Source of the DNA: Jilunia laotingensis
GTDB lineage: Bacteria; Bacteroidota; Bacteroidia; Bacteroidales; Bacteroidaceae
NCBI RefSeq assembly: GCF_014385165.1
Contig: NZ_JACRTF010000001.1
Location: forward strand, 1,302,001 to 1,366,000
Direction: 5' to 3'
DNA: 64,000 nucleotides
Part shown: positions 53,198-61,407 of the stretch, one piece after another
Layout: every line of letters begins with the position of its first letter
How positions within the stretch are numbered: position 1 is the first letter of the stretch
Made by a program: the position numbers and the translations under genes
The notes under the pieces: generated by a model
What the model saw: only the letters and a program-made list of their open reading frames with translations
Databases searched by the model: none
Told to the model about the DNA's origin: nothing

Positions 53198-54142
53198 TTA
53201 AAATTCTTTTCTTATATCTAACGGATCGAGATAAACTAGTTCCTTTATATCCTGCCCAGGCAAAAACTCCCTGATTTGCCGTCTGAGAGCAGACAGTAAA
53301 AGGCGCGAAGCATTGCGTTCCAAATGCGCAACGACACATTGCTCATGCGAAGGAGTATTAACTTCATTAGTCATCTTACGATTCAAATATATACATCGCC
53401 TGCATTGATAAGCATCACAATTACGGCACAAAGGAGCATGATCTAACCGATAAAGCTGGGAATTCTTAATATCCAGCCCTGATTTTAAATCCCCAATGGA
53501 ATCGTTTTCTGTTTCATAATAAAAAGCCGGGCAAACATAAAAATTACCATTAGGAGCCAACGTTACACTCTCCCAACCAGAATTACAGTTATTCATCCGA
53601 CTTAACATCAGCCGATCAGTCAATAAATTCAGTTGTGGAGTTTTCCCTTGTTTATGCAAATCCTCTAATTGAAAAGATATCCGACTTAATACGCATTGGT
53701 AGGCTTCAAAATCTTTCTCTGTAAAAGTCTCTATATCGGTTATAATTACATTCAATCGAGAAATTTTGGAAATTACTTCTCCAATAACGGTATAATATCT
53801 GAAGAAATCTTTTTTTACAGTACGAAGCACATAAGCAACATTCAATTCATACGAATAAGTCCGTAATTGTATCCAGCCATCTAACACAACTACATCTGCA
53901 TGCTCCTTATGGACTGCCGGAACTATTTTACTGTGCCTCACCGTATCTATAATATTTTTATATTCTTGTGGCAAATCATAACTCGGATAAACAAACTGAA
54001 CCGTTAAATCCTCTTTCATCGCAAACATTACTCCTGCTTTGAGATCTTCCAATCCAATTAATCTATTTTCTAACCCTTTATTACTGTAATGACAGTATGA
54101 TATACTAGTGTCATCTAATACGATAATCAAATATTGAAGCAT
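53198..54142 (-). CDS. CXXX repeat peptide maturase (SPASM-like, no radical SAM motif)
   Basis: This 314-residue protein has no CX3CX2C cluster-binding motif in its N-terminal half, so it cannot be an ordinary radical SAM enzyme. The C-terminal third (about residues 190-290) has a SPASM-like cysteine set: NNCNSGWESVTLAPNGNFYVC, LCRNCDAYQCRRCIYLN and SHEQC. This fits the in-silico family named CXXX repeat peptide maturase. It may deliver the precursor or an iron-sulfur cluster to the rSAM enzyme encoded upstream. It starts 33 bp after that gene. Confidence 0.75.
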   Translation of the reverse strand: MLQYLIIVLDDTSISYCHYSNKGLENRLIGLEDLKAGVMFAMKEDLTVQFVYPSYDLPQEYKNIIDTVRHSKIVPAVHKEHADVVVLDGWIQLRTYSYELNVAYVLRTVKKDFFRYYTVIGEVISKISRLNVIITDIETFTEKDFEAYQCVLSRISFQLEDLHKQGKTPQLNLLTDRLMLSRMNNCNSGWESVTLAPNGNFYVCPAFYYETENDSIGDLKSGLDIKNSQLYRLDHAPLCRNCDAYQCRRCIYLNRKMTNEVNTPSHEQCVVAHLERNASRLLLSALRRQIREFLPGQDIKELVYLDPLDIRKEF

Positions 54143-54175
54143 TACACTCGTTGATTATATTATAAATGTTTTATT

Positions 54176-55354
54176 TTACCTTTGATTTTCATTCATTCTC
54201 TCCCTTTCCAATCTGGGAAAGAGTTTATTCCAATAATAATTATTTGCATGTACACGAGCTTTATGCATTTTACAAATAGCGGTAGAACGCTGATAAATGG
54301 TAGCAGTTTCCGCTGCATCGTAATTCTCTCCTTGACACCATGCACATCCTTCAGCGACTTCACAGGTTATACATTCTTGTGAACTTTGCGTACAACGGTC
54401 TAAGGTAAGAAACGGACGGAGTTTATTCTTATCGATGCCGTCCCAAACATTTCCAATAATCCAAGCTTTCTTATTTCGCAATGAATATTGGGCAAAGCGA
54501 GTACAAGGATAAAAATTTCCCGCAGCATCCACAGATAACATTCTTCCTGCTCCGCACCAATTCTGATTCTGATGAACACAATCCATCGGTTTGCCCAAAT
54601 GTTCGCTAAAAAAAGAGCAAGCATAATCGTGATAGTACTCTTTATCGATAATCTCATCTGCTAATAGCAGTAGCTGTTCTTCAAACAAAATATCATCACC
54701 CGGTAGCCAAACATCCTCAAACACGCAATTTATATTAACCTCATGAATGCCTAAACCATAAAGATGGAGTACGCTATCTTTGATATAAGGGATATCGGCA
54801 CTACTGATCGTTACTTTTGTAGCAGCATTGGGAAATTGCTCCAGCCAAAGGGGAATATTGCGAACTACATCATGGTATGATCCTCGCCCGGTAATTTTAT
54901 ATATCCGGTTCAGATCATGCTTCATTTCTGTTCCATCAATCGTAATTCCAATGCTCAGATGGCCGAGATTCTTCTTAACAAACTGCTGTACTTTCTCTTC
55001 GCTATAGTTGATGCCATTGGTAGAAAAACTAAAACGGTAGGAATTAAACCAATGATGATTCCTCCTAAACATTTCAATCTTAATATAATCACAAATCCGA
55101 TCTATTAAACCTATTTCCAGAAACGGTTCACCTCCAATAAAATCCCAAACTACTGATTCCTCAGGGAATTCCCGTTCATTATCGAAAATATAATCAATCG
55201 CTTGTTTAGCTATCTCCCAAGGCATTCGTTCTTTTGTGTTTTTCCCTACGAGATAGCAATATTTGCAAGCAAGCTGGCAGTCTTTGGTAACGATGAAGGT
55301 AATAGATTTTGCTATACCGCCTTTCCAGTTATCGTTAATTTTAACTTGATTCAT
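54176..55354 (-). CDS. Radical SAM/SPASM peptide maturase of the CXXX system
   Basis: This 392-residue enzyme has the radical SAM motif CQLACKYC (Cys26, Cys30, Cys33), DFIGGEPFLE for SAM binding, and a C-terminal SPASM domain with auxiliary cluster cysteines (WCGAGRMLSVDAAGNFYPC, then CITCEVAEGCAWC, then ICKMHKA). SPASM enzymes install thioether, carbon-carbon or epimer changes in ribosomal peptides. It starts 7 bp after the Cys-rich precursor gene, so the two are coupled. The substrate is inferred to be that precursor, with thioether cross-links the likeliest chemistry. The chemistry is not readable. Confidence 0.88.
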   Translation of the reverse strand: MNQVKINDNWKGGIAKSITFIVTKDCQLACKYCYLVGKNTKERMPWEIAKQAIDYIFDNEREFPEESVVWDFIGGEPFLEIGLIDRICDYIKIEMFRRNHHWFNSYRFSFSTNGINYSEEKVQQFVKKNLGHLSIGITIDGTEMKHDLNRIYKITGRGSYHDVVRNIPLWLEQFPNAATKVTISSADIPYIKDSVLHLYGLGIHEVNINCVFEDVWLPGDDILFEEQLLLLADEIIDKEYYHDYACSFFSEHLGKPMDCVHQNQNWCGAGRMLSVDAAGNFYPCTRFAQYSLRNKKAWIIGNVWDGIDKNKLRPFLTLDRCTQSSQECITCEVAEGCAWCQGENYDAAETATIYQRSTAICKMHKARVHANNYYWNKLFPRLERERMNENQR

Positions 55355-55361
55355 ATTGATT

Positions 55362-55925
55362 CTAGTAGTTCATTTGCATACAGACATGGGTACATGAGTG
55401 TAAACAATACCTATCACACCCTCCTAAGCAAGATACGTTGCAATTCCCTTGACAAGATTTATCACAAGTATTCAAACATGAGATATTACATCCCGTTCTA
55501 CAAGTCGTGTCACAATTCTGCGCACATCCCTGATTACAACTATTACCGCAACCGGAACAAGAAGATGAAGTGGCAGAATCTTTGCAATTATTACCACAAT
55601 TATCCTTACAACCATTCGTACAGCTGACACTACAATCGGAGCATGAAGAAGACTTGGCAGTATTGTTACATTCTTCATTACAACCTTCTTTGCAAGTATT
55701 ACTACATCCGCTTCCGCAACCATTTTGGGCAGTCCCAACACAACTACTGCTACAGCTCGTACCACATCCCGCTTGGGCAGTCCCAGTACAACTGTTTTTA
55801 CAACCAAGCGGCTCGTCATCTTTGCTGCAAGCACTTAATAAACTTGGTGCCAATACTATTATCCCCAAAAATGGGATAGTCTGCTTTATGGCTTCTTTAA
55901 TGAATTCCCGACGTGTTATTCCCAT
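55362..55925 (-). CDS. CXXX-repeat cysteine-rich peptide precursor, Tat/lipoprotein
   Basis: This 187-residue protein has TRREFIK (twin-arginine), a hydrophobic stretch, then lipobox LLSAC (Cys33) and acidic SKDDE, a Bacteroidetes surface-export-like signal. After it come 32 cysteines in 154 residues. Thirty sit at residues 42+4k (42, 46, 54, 58, 62, 70 ... 182); only Cys95 and Cys123 are shifted by one. Gaps are 8 or 12, so the register never breaks. Internal duplications: residues 46-61/62-77, and 86-113/114-141. There is no catalytic motif. It matches the CXXX repeat radical SAM target family. It is flanked by a lipoprotein gene upstream and the rSAM gene downstream. Confidence 0.9.
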   Translation of the reverse strand: MGITRREFIKEAIKQTIPFLGIIVLAPSLLSACSKDDEPLGCKNSCTGTAQAGCGTSCSSSCVGTAQNGCGSGCSNTCKEGCNEECNNTAKSSSCSDCSVSCTNGCKDNCGNNCKDSATSSSCSGCGNSCNQGCAQNCDTTCRTGCNISCLNTCDKSCQGNCNVSCLGGCDRYCLHSCTHVCMQMNY

Positions 55926-55940
55926 ATATCTATTTATAAT

Positions 55941-57785
55941 TTAATCAAAATAGTACAACCCTTTTTCTTTCAAGATATAGTGATAACGTATATCATCATC
56001 TATATTTGTAAATTTAAGATCCGTCTCATATGGAAAAACAAGATAATATGCACCGATTCCGTTAAATTCCTTCCAACCACCATCTTTCCGAAAATAAAAG
56101 CTACCTCTTCCATTTTCCAAATATATTGATTTTGAGTAGTCGGTATTTTTCTTCAAATAGCTATTATCTCCAACTGCCTCAACAAGATATGTACCGGTAA
56201 TTTTTATATCATATACGATTTCAAGATAAAGTTTATATCGCGTAGTATACATTTCGGACATATCTTTTTCACAACCATTGATTTTTAAGTCAATAGAAAA
56301 ATCACCGCCAATGGTTTGAATGAATACCTCATCATCAAAATACTCAACCTTTGACTCTATACGATTATATGGCCTTATATAATAAGTTGTTCCAGGCTTT
56401 AAAGCAGTCAATTCCAAATGTAATTTACCATCGCTTTCAAGGCTGGCAGTCGTTGTATTATCCGTAATCTTAGGATTTGGAGATGTTCCGTAACAGACAT
56501 TAATAGTAGTTATTCCACTTGGGGCGGCAGATATTAGTATGATTTTGTCCTCATATATATCAGTAGCCTCGAAATGTGTTTTAATAATACCTGTTGTAGT
56601 AAATTCACCTGTTTCTCCATAATAATAATCCCCATTCAGTTTGGCAAATATGCGAACATAGTAAGTGGTTTCCGGCTGCAAATCATTCAATGTATACGCA
56701 ATATTGTTGTTCGAAAGTATCACTTTCGTATCGGCAATTGTTGGCATTGGTGAAATTGAATAGCAAATGCCGATTTCCTCCGTTTGTAAACCATAAGTCG
56801 TTATGGTTCCTTGGATATAGGCCGTGGATGTAGAAACAGAAGTTATCTGGGGGATAGATATATCAACTGTCGTTTTCGTGGCAAACATTGCCTGATCTCC
56901 ATATTTGGCAGAGCCGTCTGTAATTGCGTAAATACGAACATAATAAGTAGTATTCGCTTCTAATTTAGTCAATGTATAAGAGAGGCTCTCACCGGATAAA
57001 GAAACTTTTTTATCATTAATTGTCGGTGATGGGGTTGTAGAATAACAGATACCAACCTCACTGATCTTAACCCCGAATGCCTTTGCCGTCCCTGTTACTA
57101 GGGCCGATATTGAAGTAACGGCCGAAACTTCGGGAGCAGATATTATTACTCCTTTATTTAAAACTGTAATTTGGCAGGATGCCGTTTTACTTCCATTATT
57201 TGTGGTCGCTTTAATAGCAACCTTCCCTTCTGCCACGGCAGTCACTTTACCATCGCGATCTACTGTTGCTATGCTATTATCTTCGGAACTCCAAGCTACA
57301 GCTTTATTGGTTGCATTATCAGGAATTACAGTCGCCTCAAGTGTCACATCATCTCCTACTACCATAGTGGTATCTATAGGATTAATAGATACTCCTGTCA
57401 CATTGACCACTTTATCTACTACCGTAACCTTACATGTGGCAGTTTTTTTCCCAACAAGTGAAGTTGTGGTAATAACAGCCTCACCAAGTTCCACAGCAGT
57501 TACCATTCCCGTCTCATCGACTGTCGCAACACCGGGTACGCTCGAACTCCAAGTATGTCCTTTGTCAGATGCATCCCCTGGAGTAAAGGAAGCAATCAAT
57601 CGTTCAGTCTTTCCTTTTTCCAGTACTAATTCATTTTTGTTCAATGCAATATCAGGGGACTCCACCTCTTTGTCGTCACTTTTACTACAGCCCGATGCTA
57701 AAAGCAATGCCAACAACAAAACTGTTTCTGCAAGAACACACATTGACCTACTACTAAACTTCTTATTACTAAGCATAAATAACAT
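55941..57785 (-). CDS. Ig-like/FN3-like surface lipoprotein heading the CXXX operon
   Basis: This 614-residue lipoprotein has lipobox LLASGC followed by SKSDDKE, again acidic. Two bacterial Ig-like (Big_2) domains (about residues 45-125 and 128-210, SSVPGVATVDETGMVTAVEL and SSEDNSIATVDRDGKVTAVA) are followed by three fibronectin-III-like domains (TTYYVRIYAITDGSAKYGD, TTYYVRIFAKLNGDYYYGET, GTTYYIRPYNRIE) and a unique C-terminal ~120 residues. There is no catalytic site. It probably reaches out from the surface and could scaffold or bind the modified peptide. The stop is 15 bp before the precursor start. The ATG at 57776 is an alternative start. Confidence 0.83.
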   Translation of the reverse strand: MLFMLSNKKFSSRSMCVLAETVLLLALLLASGCSKSDDKEVESPDIALNKNELVLEKGKTERLIASFTPGDASDKGHTWSSSVPGVATVDETGMVTAVELGEAVITTTSLVGKKTATCKVTVVDKVVNVTGVSINPIDTTMVVGDDVTLEATVIPDNATNKAVAWSSEDNSIATVDRDGKVTAVAEGKVAIKATTNNGSKTASCQITVLNKGVIISAPEVSAVTSISALVTGTAKAFGVKISEVGICYSTTPSPTINDKKVSLSGESLSYTLTKLEANTTYYVRIYAITDGSAKYGDQAMFATKTTVDISIPQITSVSTSTAYIQGTITTYGLQTEEIGICYSISPMPTIADTKVILSNNNIAYTLNDLQPETTYYVRIFAKLNGDYYYGETGEFTTTGIIKTHFEATDIYEDKIILISAAPSGITTINVCYGTSPNPKITDNTTTASLESDGKLHLELTALKPGTTYYIRPYNRIESKVEYFDDEVFIQTIGGDFSIDLKINGCEKDMSEMYTTRYKLYLEIVYDIKITGTYLVEAVGDNSYLKKNTDYSKSIYLENGRGSFYFRKDGGWKEFNGIGAYYLVFPYETDLKFTNIDDDIRYHYILKEKGLYYFD

Positions 57786-57796
57786 AGGTTAATGCC

Positions 57797-58107
57797 TATA
57801 GACTTTCCCCTGATTCAGCAATAAATAAAAAAAGGCATGGGAAGTCTGTACTTTCGCTTATCCCGAACTCAGGCTCTCGCATCGCCCATCTACAAGGATA
57901 AGCAACGCAGCTAGCCCACGCCAAGATGAAATATACAGAACACCACGCCAAACGCAATGTTTGAATATGCACCTAATGTGGACGCTCCCCGTTGCCGTAT
58001 CTCCTTGTAGATTTCAAATTTGCGAGATTTGAGTTCAGAAGATAACGTTTGGTAAACGCCTTTTCTCAATTATTCATAAGAACCTCCCCTAACCCACTGG
58101 CTAGCTG
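57797..58107 (-). promoter_or_regulatory. Structured leader RNA, copy B
   Basis: It lies upstream of the CXXX operon and is homologous to copy A at 35489. On the minus strand it has the GCGTTTACCAAACGT hairpin, GCGTTGCTTATCC, GGCGTGGG (complement of 57915-57922), CCCATGCC plus U7 (57827-57841) and GCTGAATCAGGGG just before the first gene. ATCTACAAGGA (57888-57898) pairs perfectly with TCCTTGTAGAT (58002-58012). In copy A the same helix has different bases and still pairs. A 5' segment CAGCTAGCC (complement of 58099-58107) can pair with GGCTAGCTG (complement of 57908-57916), overlapping the terminator-like stem's strand. Role is unknown. Confidence 0.75.
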
Positions 58108-58778
58108 AGATTCCTCACAAAGGAAAGTACTTTTAACAAGAAAAGCAAATGTTTTGTGAAAAATCAATGCTTATTTATTCTATGTATTAATTGGGACATG
58201 CAACAATAACGATAACTATACAATAAAAGTGAAAACAAAACATAGTATTCTTCCAACAAAAAAACGTTGTGATTTCAATTACTTTTTGTCACTTTGTATT
58301 TCCTACCCACTCATGGTTCCGTTTTTTCCGCCCTACATACAAGTGAAAGCGAAAAAACGAAACGAATTTTCATATTTTCCAATGATACAGCCGGATACAG
58401 GAATCTTTACAGTTCTAAAAAATAATAATAGAGCCTATTTCTCTCTTTTATTGGAATTAGAAAGCAAAAAGAGGTATTTTACATGATGAATGCGGATATC
58501 GGAGCTGATGGGTATTGCTACCCAACGTGATGGACATTGCTACTTTACACGTTGGGCATAGCTATTCCACATATCAAGTATCCCTACCTGACGTGTTGGG
58601 TATAGCTATCCAAGAAACCGAACATGCTACATTCTCAACACATATAGCAAAAAAACGGAATAAAAATGCCGATCTTCCATCTATGGCTTCCTATTTTTTC
58701 GTCTCAAAAAGATATGCTTGTCACAAGAACATGGGAAAAAGAAACAATCTGATAAGGAATATATTGAAAAGTGAACAA
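58068..58778. other. Intergenic region upstream of the CXXX operon, with a 22-bp array
   Basis: It holds the 5' part of leader copy B, a possible -7 box TTCCTTTG (complement of 58118-58125, one mismatch), a motif near 58284-58307 shared with 38107-38130, and the array at 58491-58610. Forward frames at 58229-58486 and 58515-59060 are not supported. Confidence 0.6.
58491..58610. repeat. Phased degenerate repeat, about 5.5 units at 22 bp
   Basis: The cores TATTGCTA, CATTGCTA, CATAGCTA, TATCCCTA and TATAGCTA begin at 58513, 58535, 58557, 58579 and 58601, exactly 22 bp apart, after a weaker unit at 58491. The unit resembles that of the 38.4-kb array (A/TATAGCTA plus TGATGG). Confidence 0.85.
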
Positions 58779-59468
58779 TCATTCCACAATCCATTTTTCA
58801 ATATTCCGTGTTTTCTTACTAAAGTTTACCCCAATCTTGAAAAGCTTACGGGGATCGGATGCAAAAGGCAAAGCGTAGTGCTTCTCATTAATCTGTTGCA
58901 ATGCTTCCTCCGCTGTGCCATTCAATTTAAACTCCATTACATAAATAAATTTATCCGTTTGCAGAACAAGGTCAACGCGCCCCTCACTGGTATGGTATTC
59001 CGCTTTTACGTAGAAACCTACCAGTTTGAAAACGATAAAAAGTACATTCTGATAATGTAGTTCCAAATCATGAGCTAATTCATAGGGGGTATCTGCAAAG
59101 AAACTCTGCAGGCGACGAAAGAATGCATCATAATCACCATTGTCTACTTCCTGTACAAATTTCTTTATCTCAAACGGAGATTGCACCGCACTGTAATGGG
59201 TATAATAGTGAAGCAAAAAGCGAATGAACCTCTCTTCCACTTCACGATTAGGAAATCCCAGACGGTAAATACCGAATTCTGGATCATAATCCTTGATAGT
59301 AAGATAACCGCTCTGGTAGATGACGGGAATAGGGTCGGTAGATGAAGCGTCAATGCTATTGAGTACATCGGCACTTGTTTCCTCGTGTGCCATACGTTCC
59401 AAATCATAATGATGCTTCTTGAGCAATTTCACTAAATAAGTAGGCGTACCCGTCTCAAACCAGTTACA
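58779..59468 (-). pseudogene. 5'-truncated AAA-ATPase/PD-(D/E)XK nuclease gene
   Basis: The remaining frame reads CNWFETGTPTYLVKLLKKHH at its start and ends in a PD-(D/E)XK-like nuclease part (AEYHTSEGRVDLVLQTDKFIYVMEFKLNG). In full-length family members of about 520 residues, the phrase WFETGTPTFLVKLL follows a ~250-residue AAA-ATPase domain. Here a TAA at 59469-59471 lies two codons upstream of it, so the ATPase half is gone. A -7 box (TATCTTTG, complement of 59474-59481) abuts the break. That suggests a deletion between promoter and C-terminal part. A start at 59432 would give a 217-residue nuclease-only protein. Confidence 0.8.
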
Positions 59469-59473
59469 TTAGA

Positions 59474-59481
59474 CAAAGATA
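59474..59481 (-). promoter_or_regulatory. -7 box left in front of the truncated nuclease gene
   Basis: The minus strand reads TATCTTTG, a full TAnnTTTG match, 6 bases before the truncated frame. Confidence 0.5.
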
Positions 59482-59550
59482 GTCTTCTTCAGAAGAACTT
59501 CATACCAAAGTATGCTAAAATCCGATAACGCCCCCATTATTCATCATTAT

Positions 59551-60255
59551 TCATCGTTGCATATAATACTTCCTCTCTTCTTCCGTCAATTTCTCGATGG
59601 AATAACGCAACATGGTTCGAGGCATTTTCTTACTATATTGATCCAGAAATTGTAACAACAAATCTTTATCCCGCTTTCCCATTTCACGAAGCATCCAGCC
59701 GACCGCTTTCCGCATCAGATCATGTTCATGCAGTAACAACTTCTCTGAGAGACGGAGAGTGTCGATGAAATCGTTGTTTCTGATCAATGTAATGGTAGCG
59801 ACAACGGCTATACGCTGATCCCAAAGCAAGGAGCTATCTGCCAAACGATATAAATCTTCACGGGATTTATCTTTCAGGTATTCCCCGACAATGTAAGGAG
59901 CGGAAAGGTCTACCAAATCCCAATTATTAACCCGGCAGGTCTGTGTAAGATAGAAGTCGTAGATTGCTTTTCTCCCCGTTTCATCGGACTTCTTATAACG
60001 TTCCACCAACATCAGCAACGCACATAAACGACATTCGTGCCACTCGCTCTGCAATAAGTCAGCCATTACCTCGAACGGTTCCTCTTTATGCCGCTTAGCC
60101 ACTTGGCGGGTATTGGGCACTACCACACCGAGAAACTTATCACCCTCACCATATTGTCCCTTTCCCGTCTTAAAGAAATAAGGCAAAAAGTCCCTTTTCA
60201 CCGGATCAACATAGGCTTCCAACTCTTTCTGAATCTCTTTTGTCTTCGTTTTCAT
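59551..60255 (-). CDS. DNA alkylation repair protein (AlkD-like)
   Basis: This 234-residue protein has the AlkD helical-repeat signature: FFKTGKGQYGEGDKFLGVVV, PNTRQVAKRH, NNWDLVDLSAPYIVGEYLKD, LWDQRIAVVATITLIRNNDF and LMRKAVGWMLREMGKRDKDL. AlkD glycosylases remove N3- and N7-alkylated bases without base flipping. I take the ATG at 60255 (MKTKTKEIQKELEAYVDPVK). Longer reading to 60297 adds an unsupported segment. Confidence 0.9.
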   Translation of the reverse strand: MKTKTKEIQKELEAYVDPVKRDFLPYFFKTGKGQYGEGDKFLGVVVPNTRQVAKRHKEEPFEVMADLLQSEWHECRLCALLMLVERYKKSDETGRKAIYDFYLTQTCRVNNWDLVDLSAPYIVGEYLKDKSREDLYRLADSSLLWDQRIAVVATITLIRNNDFIDTLRLSEKLLLHEHDLMRKAVGWMLREMGKRDKDLLLQFLDQYSKKMPRTMLRYSIEKLTEEERKYYMQR

Positions 60256-60347
60256 TTGATCATAATCTTTTATCTGCGTGATCCGTAGTGGATTCAACCG
60301 GGTTCAAAAATAAACAAAAAAAAGACCCGCATATGGAAAGTTATAAC

Positions 60348-60355
60348 TATTTTTG
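60348..60355 (+). promoter_or_regulatory. -7 box for the M28 peptidase operon
   Basis: TATTTTTG, matching TAnnTTTG, 32 bases before the ATG at 60388. Confidence 0.5.
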
Positions 60356-60387
60356 CATTCAGTGTCCAATAATAAATGCCGTCGACT

Positions 60388-61392
60388 ATGCATAAAAGAT
60401 TTTTAGGAGCTTTCTGGTTTCTGCTCATTGTCCTCTCCATCCATGCCCAATCTCCGCGGGAGAAAGGGTTAAAAAGTATCACACAACACTCAGCGGAAGC
60501 GATTGTCGGTTTTCTTGCCGATGATGAATTGGAAGGTCGCGAAGCCGGTCAGCATGGTTCGCGCCTGGCTGCGCGCTACATCGTTTCACGGTTGAAGGAG
60601 ATCGGAATAGCTCCGTTGGATTCCCTCGGCTATTATCAGCCTTTCGAAGGCTATCGCAAAGAACGCCAACAAAAAGGACGCTGGGAGGTCGATCCCGATT
60701 CTATCGTCACTATCAAAAAAGGGACTCATCGGTGTTTGTCCATGGCAAACGTACTCGGAGTCGTCCCCGGCAAACGGCAGAATGAATTTGTCGTTGTCGG
60801 TGCGCATTTCGATCATCTGGGAACTGATCCTGCATTGGTGAATGATCAGATTTACAACGGTGCTGATGACAATGCTTCCGGTGTGTCTGCCGTTCTACAG
60901 ATAGCTAAGGCATGTATGGAAACAGGAAAACAGCCGTTGCGCACGGTGATCTTCGCTTTTTGGGACGGAGAAGAAATAGGTCTGCTCGGTTCCAAGTACT
61001 TCACACAGACTTTTCCTTCCATCGAGCGGATTAAAGGCTATCTGAATTTCGACATGATCGGTCGTAATACGGATAACGCCCGTCCGGAACATGTGGTGTA
61101 TTTCTATACAGCGTCCCATCCTGTTTTCGGGGAATGGCTGAAAGAAGATATCCGCCAATACGGTTTCCGTCTTCAACCGGATTACCGGAGTTGGGACAAA
61201 CCTGTCGGAGGAAGTGACAATGCTTCTTTTGCCCGTTTTGAAGTACCTATCATCTGGTATCACACAGATGGGCATCCGGATTACCATCAACCTTCCGACC
61301 ATGCCGATAAATTAAACTTCGAGAAACTGACATACATCACCAAAGCCGCTTTCCTCAATGCCTGGAATCTGGCAAATGAAACTGACTACTAA
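60388..61392 (+). CDS. M28 family zinc peptidase
   Basis: This 334-residue exported aminopeptidase-like protein has a signal peptide ending at IHAQSPREK. The zinc-site pattern is complete: GAHFDHLGTD (His, Asp), NGADDNASGVS (bridging Asp), FWDGEEIGLLGSK (Glu-Glu), FDMIGRNTDN (Asp), and HTDGHPDYHQPSD (His). M28 enzymes release N-terminal residues or dipeptides. An ATG at 60376 is an alternative start. The nucleoside-recognition gene starts 15 bp after its stop. Confidence 0.9.
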   Translation: MHKRFLGAFWFLLIVLSIHAQSPREKGLKSITQHSAEAIVGFLADDELEGREAGQHGSRLAARYIVSRLKEIGIAPLDSLGYYQPFEGYRKERQQKGRWEVDPDSIVTIKKGTHRCLSMANVLGVVPGKRQNEFVVVGAHFDHLGTDPALVNDQIYNGADDNASGVSAVLQIAKACMETGKQPLRTVIFAFWDGEEIGLLGSKYFTQTFPSIERIKGYLNFDMIGRNTDNARPEHVVYFYTASHPVFGEWLKEDIRQYGFRLQPDYRSWDKPVGGSDNASFARFEVPIIWYHTDGHPDYHQPSDHADKLNFEKLTYITKAAFLNAWNLANETDY

Positions 61393-61407
61393 AACGACCA
61401 AGCAAAC

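Noticed and set aside
55472..55944. Antisense and shifted frames across the Cys-rich precursor
   Set aside because: They come from the repetitive codon pattern of the true minus-strand frame. Their products are low-complexity without export signals or conserved motifs.
57202..57792. 196-codon forward frame rich in Val, Thr and Ser
   Set aside because: It is antisense to the Big_2 domains of the lipoprotein gene and is a shadow of their repeated codons.
58229..58486. 85-codon forward frame upstream of the repeat array
   Set aside because: It overlaps the motif shared with 38.1 kb, has no recognisable domain or ribosome-binding context, and the homologous stretch at 38.1 kb does not carry a comparable frame.
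58515..59060. 181-codon forward frame
   Set aside because: It starts inside the 22-bp array and continues antisense to the truncated nuclease gene, whose protein sequence is clearly real.
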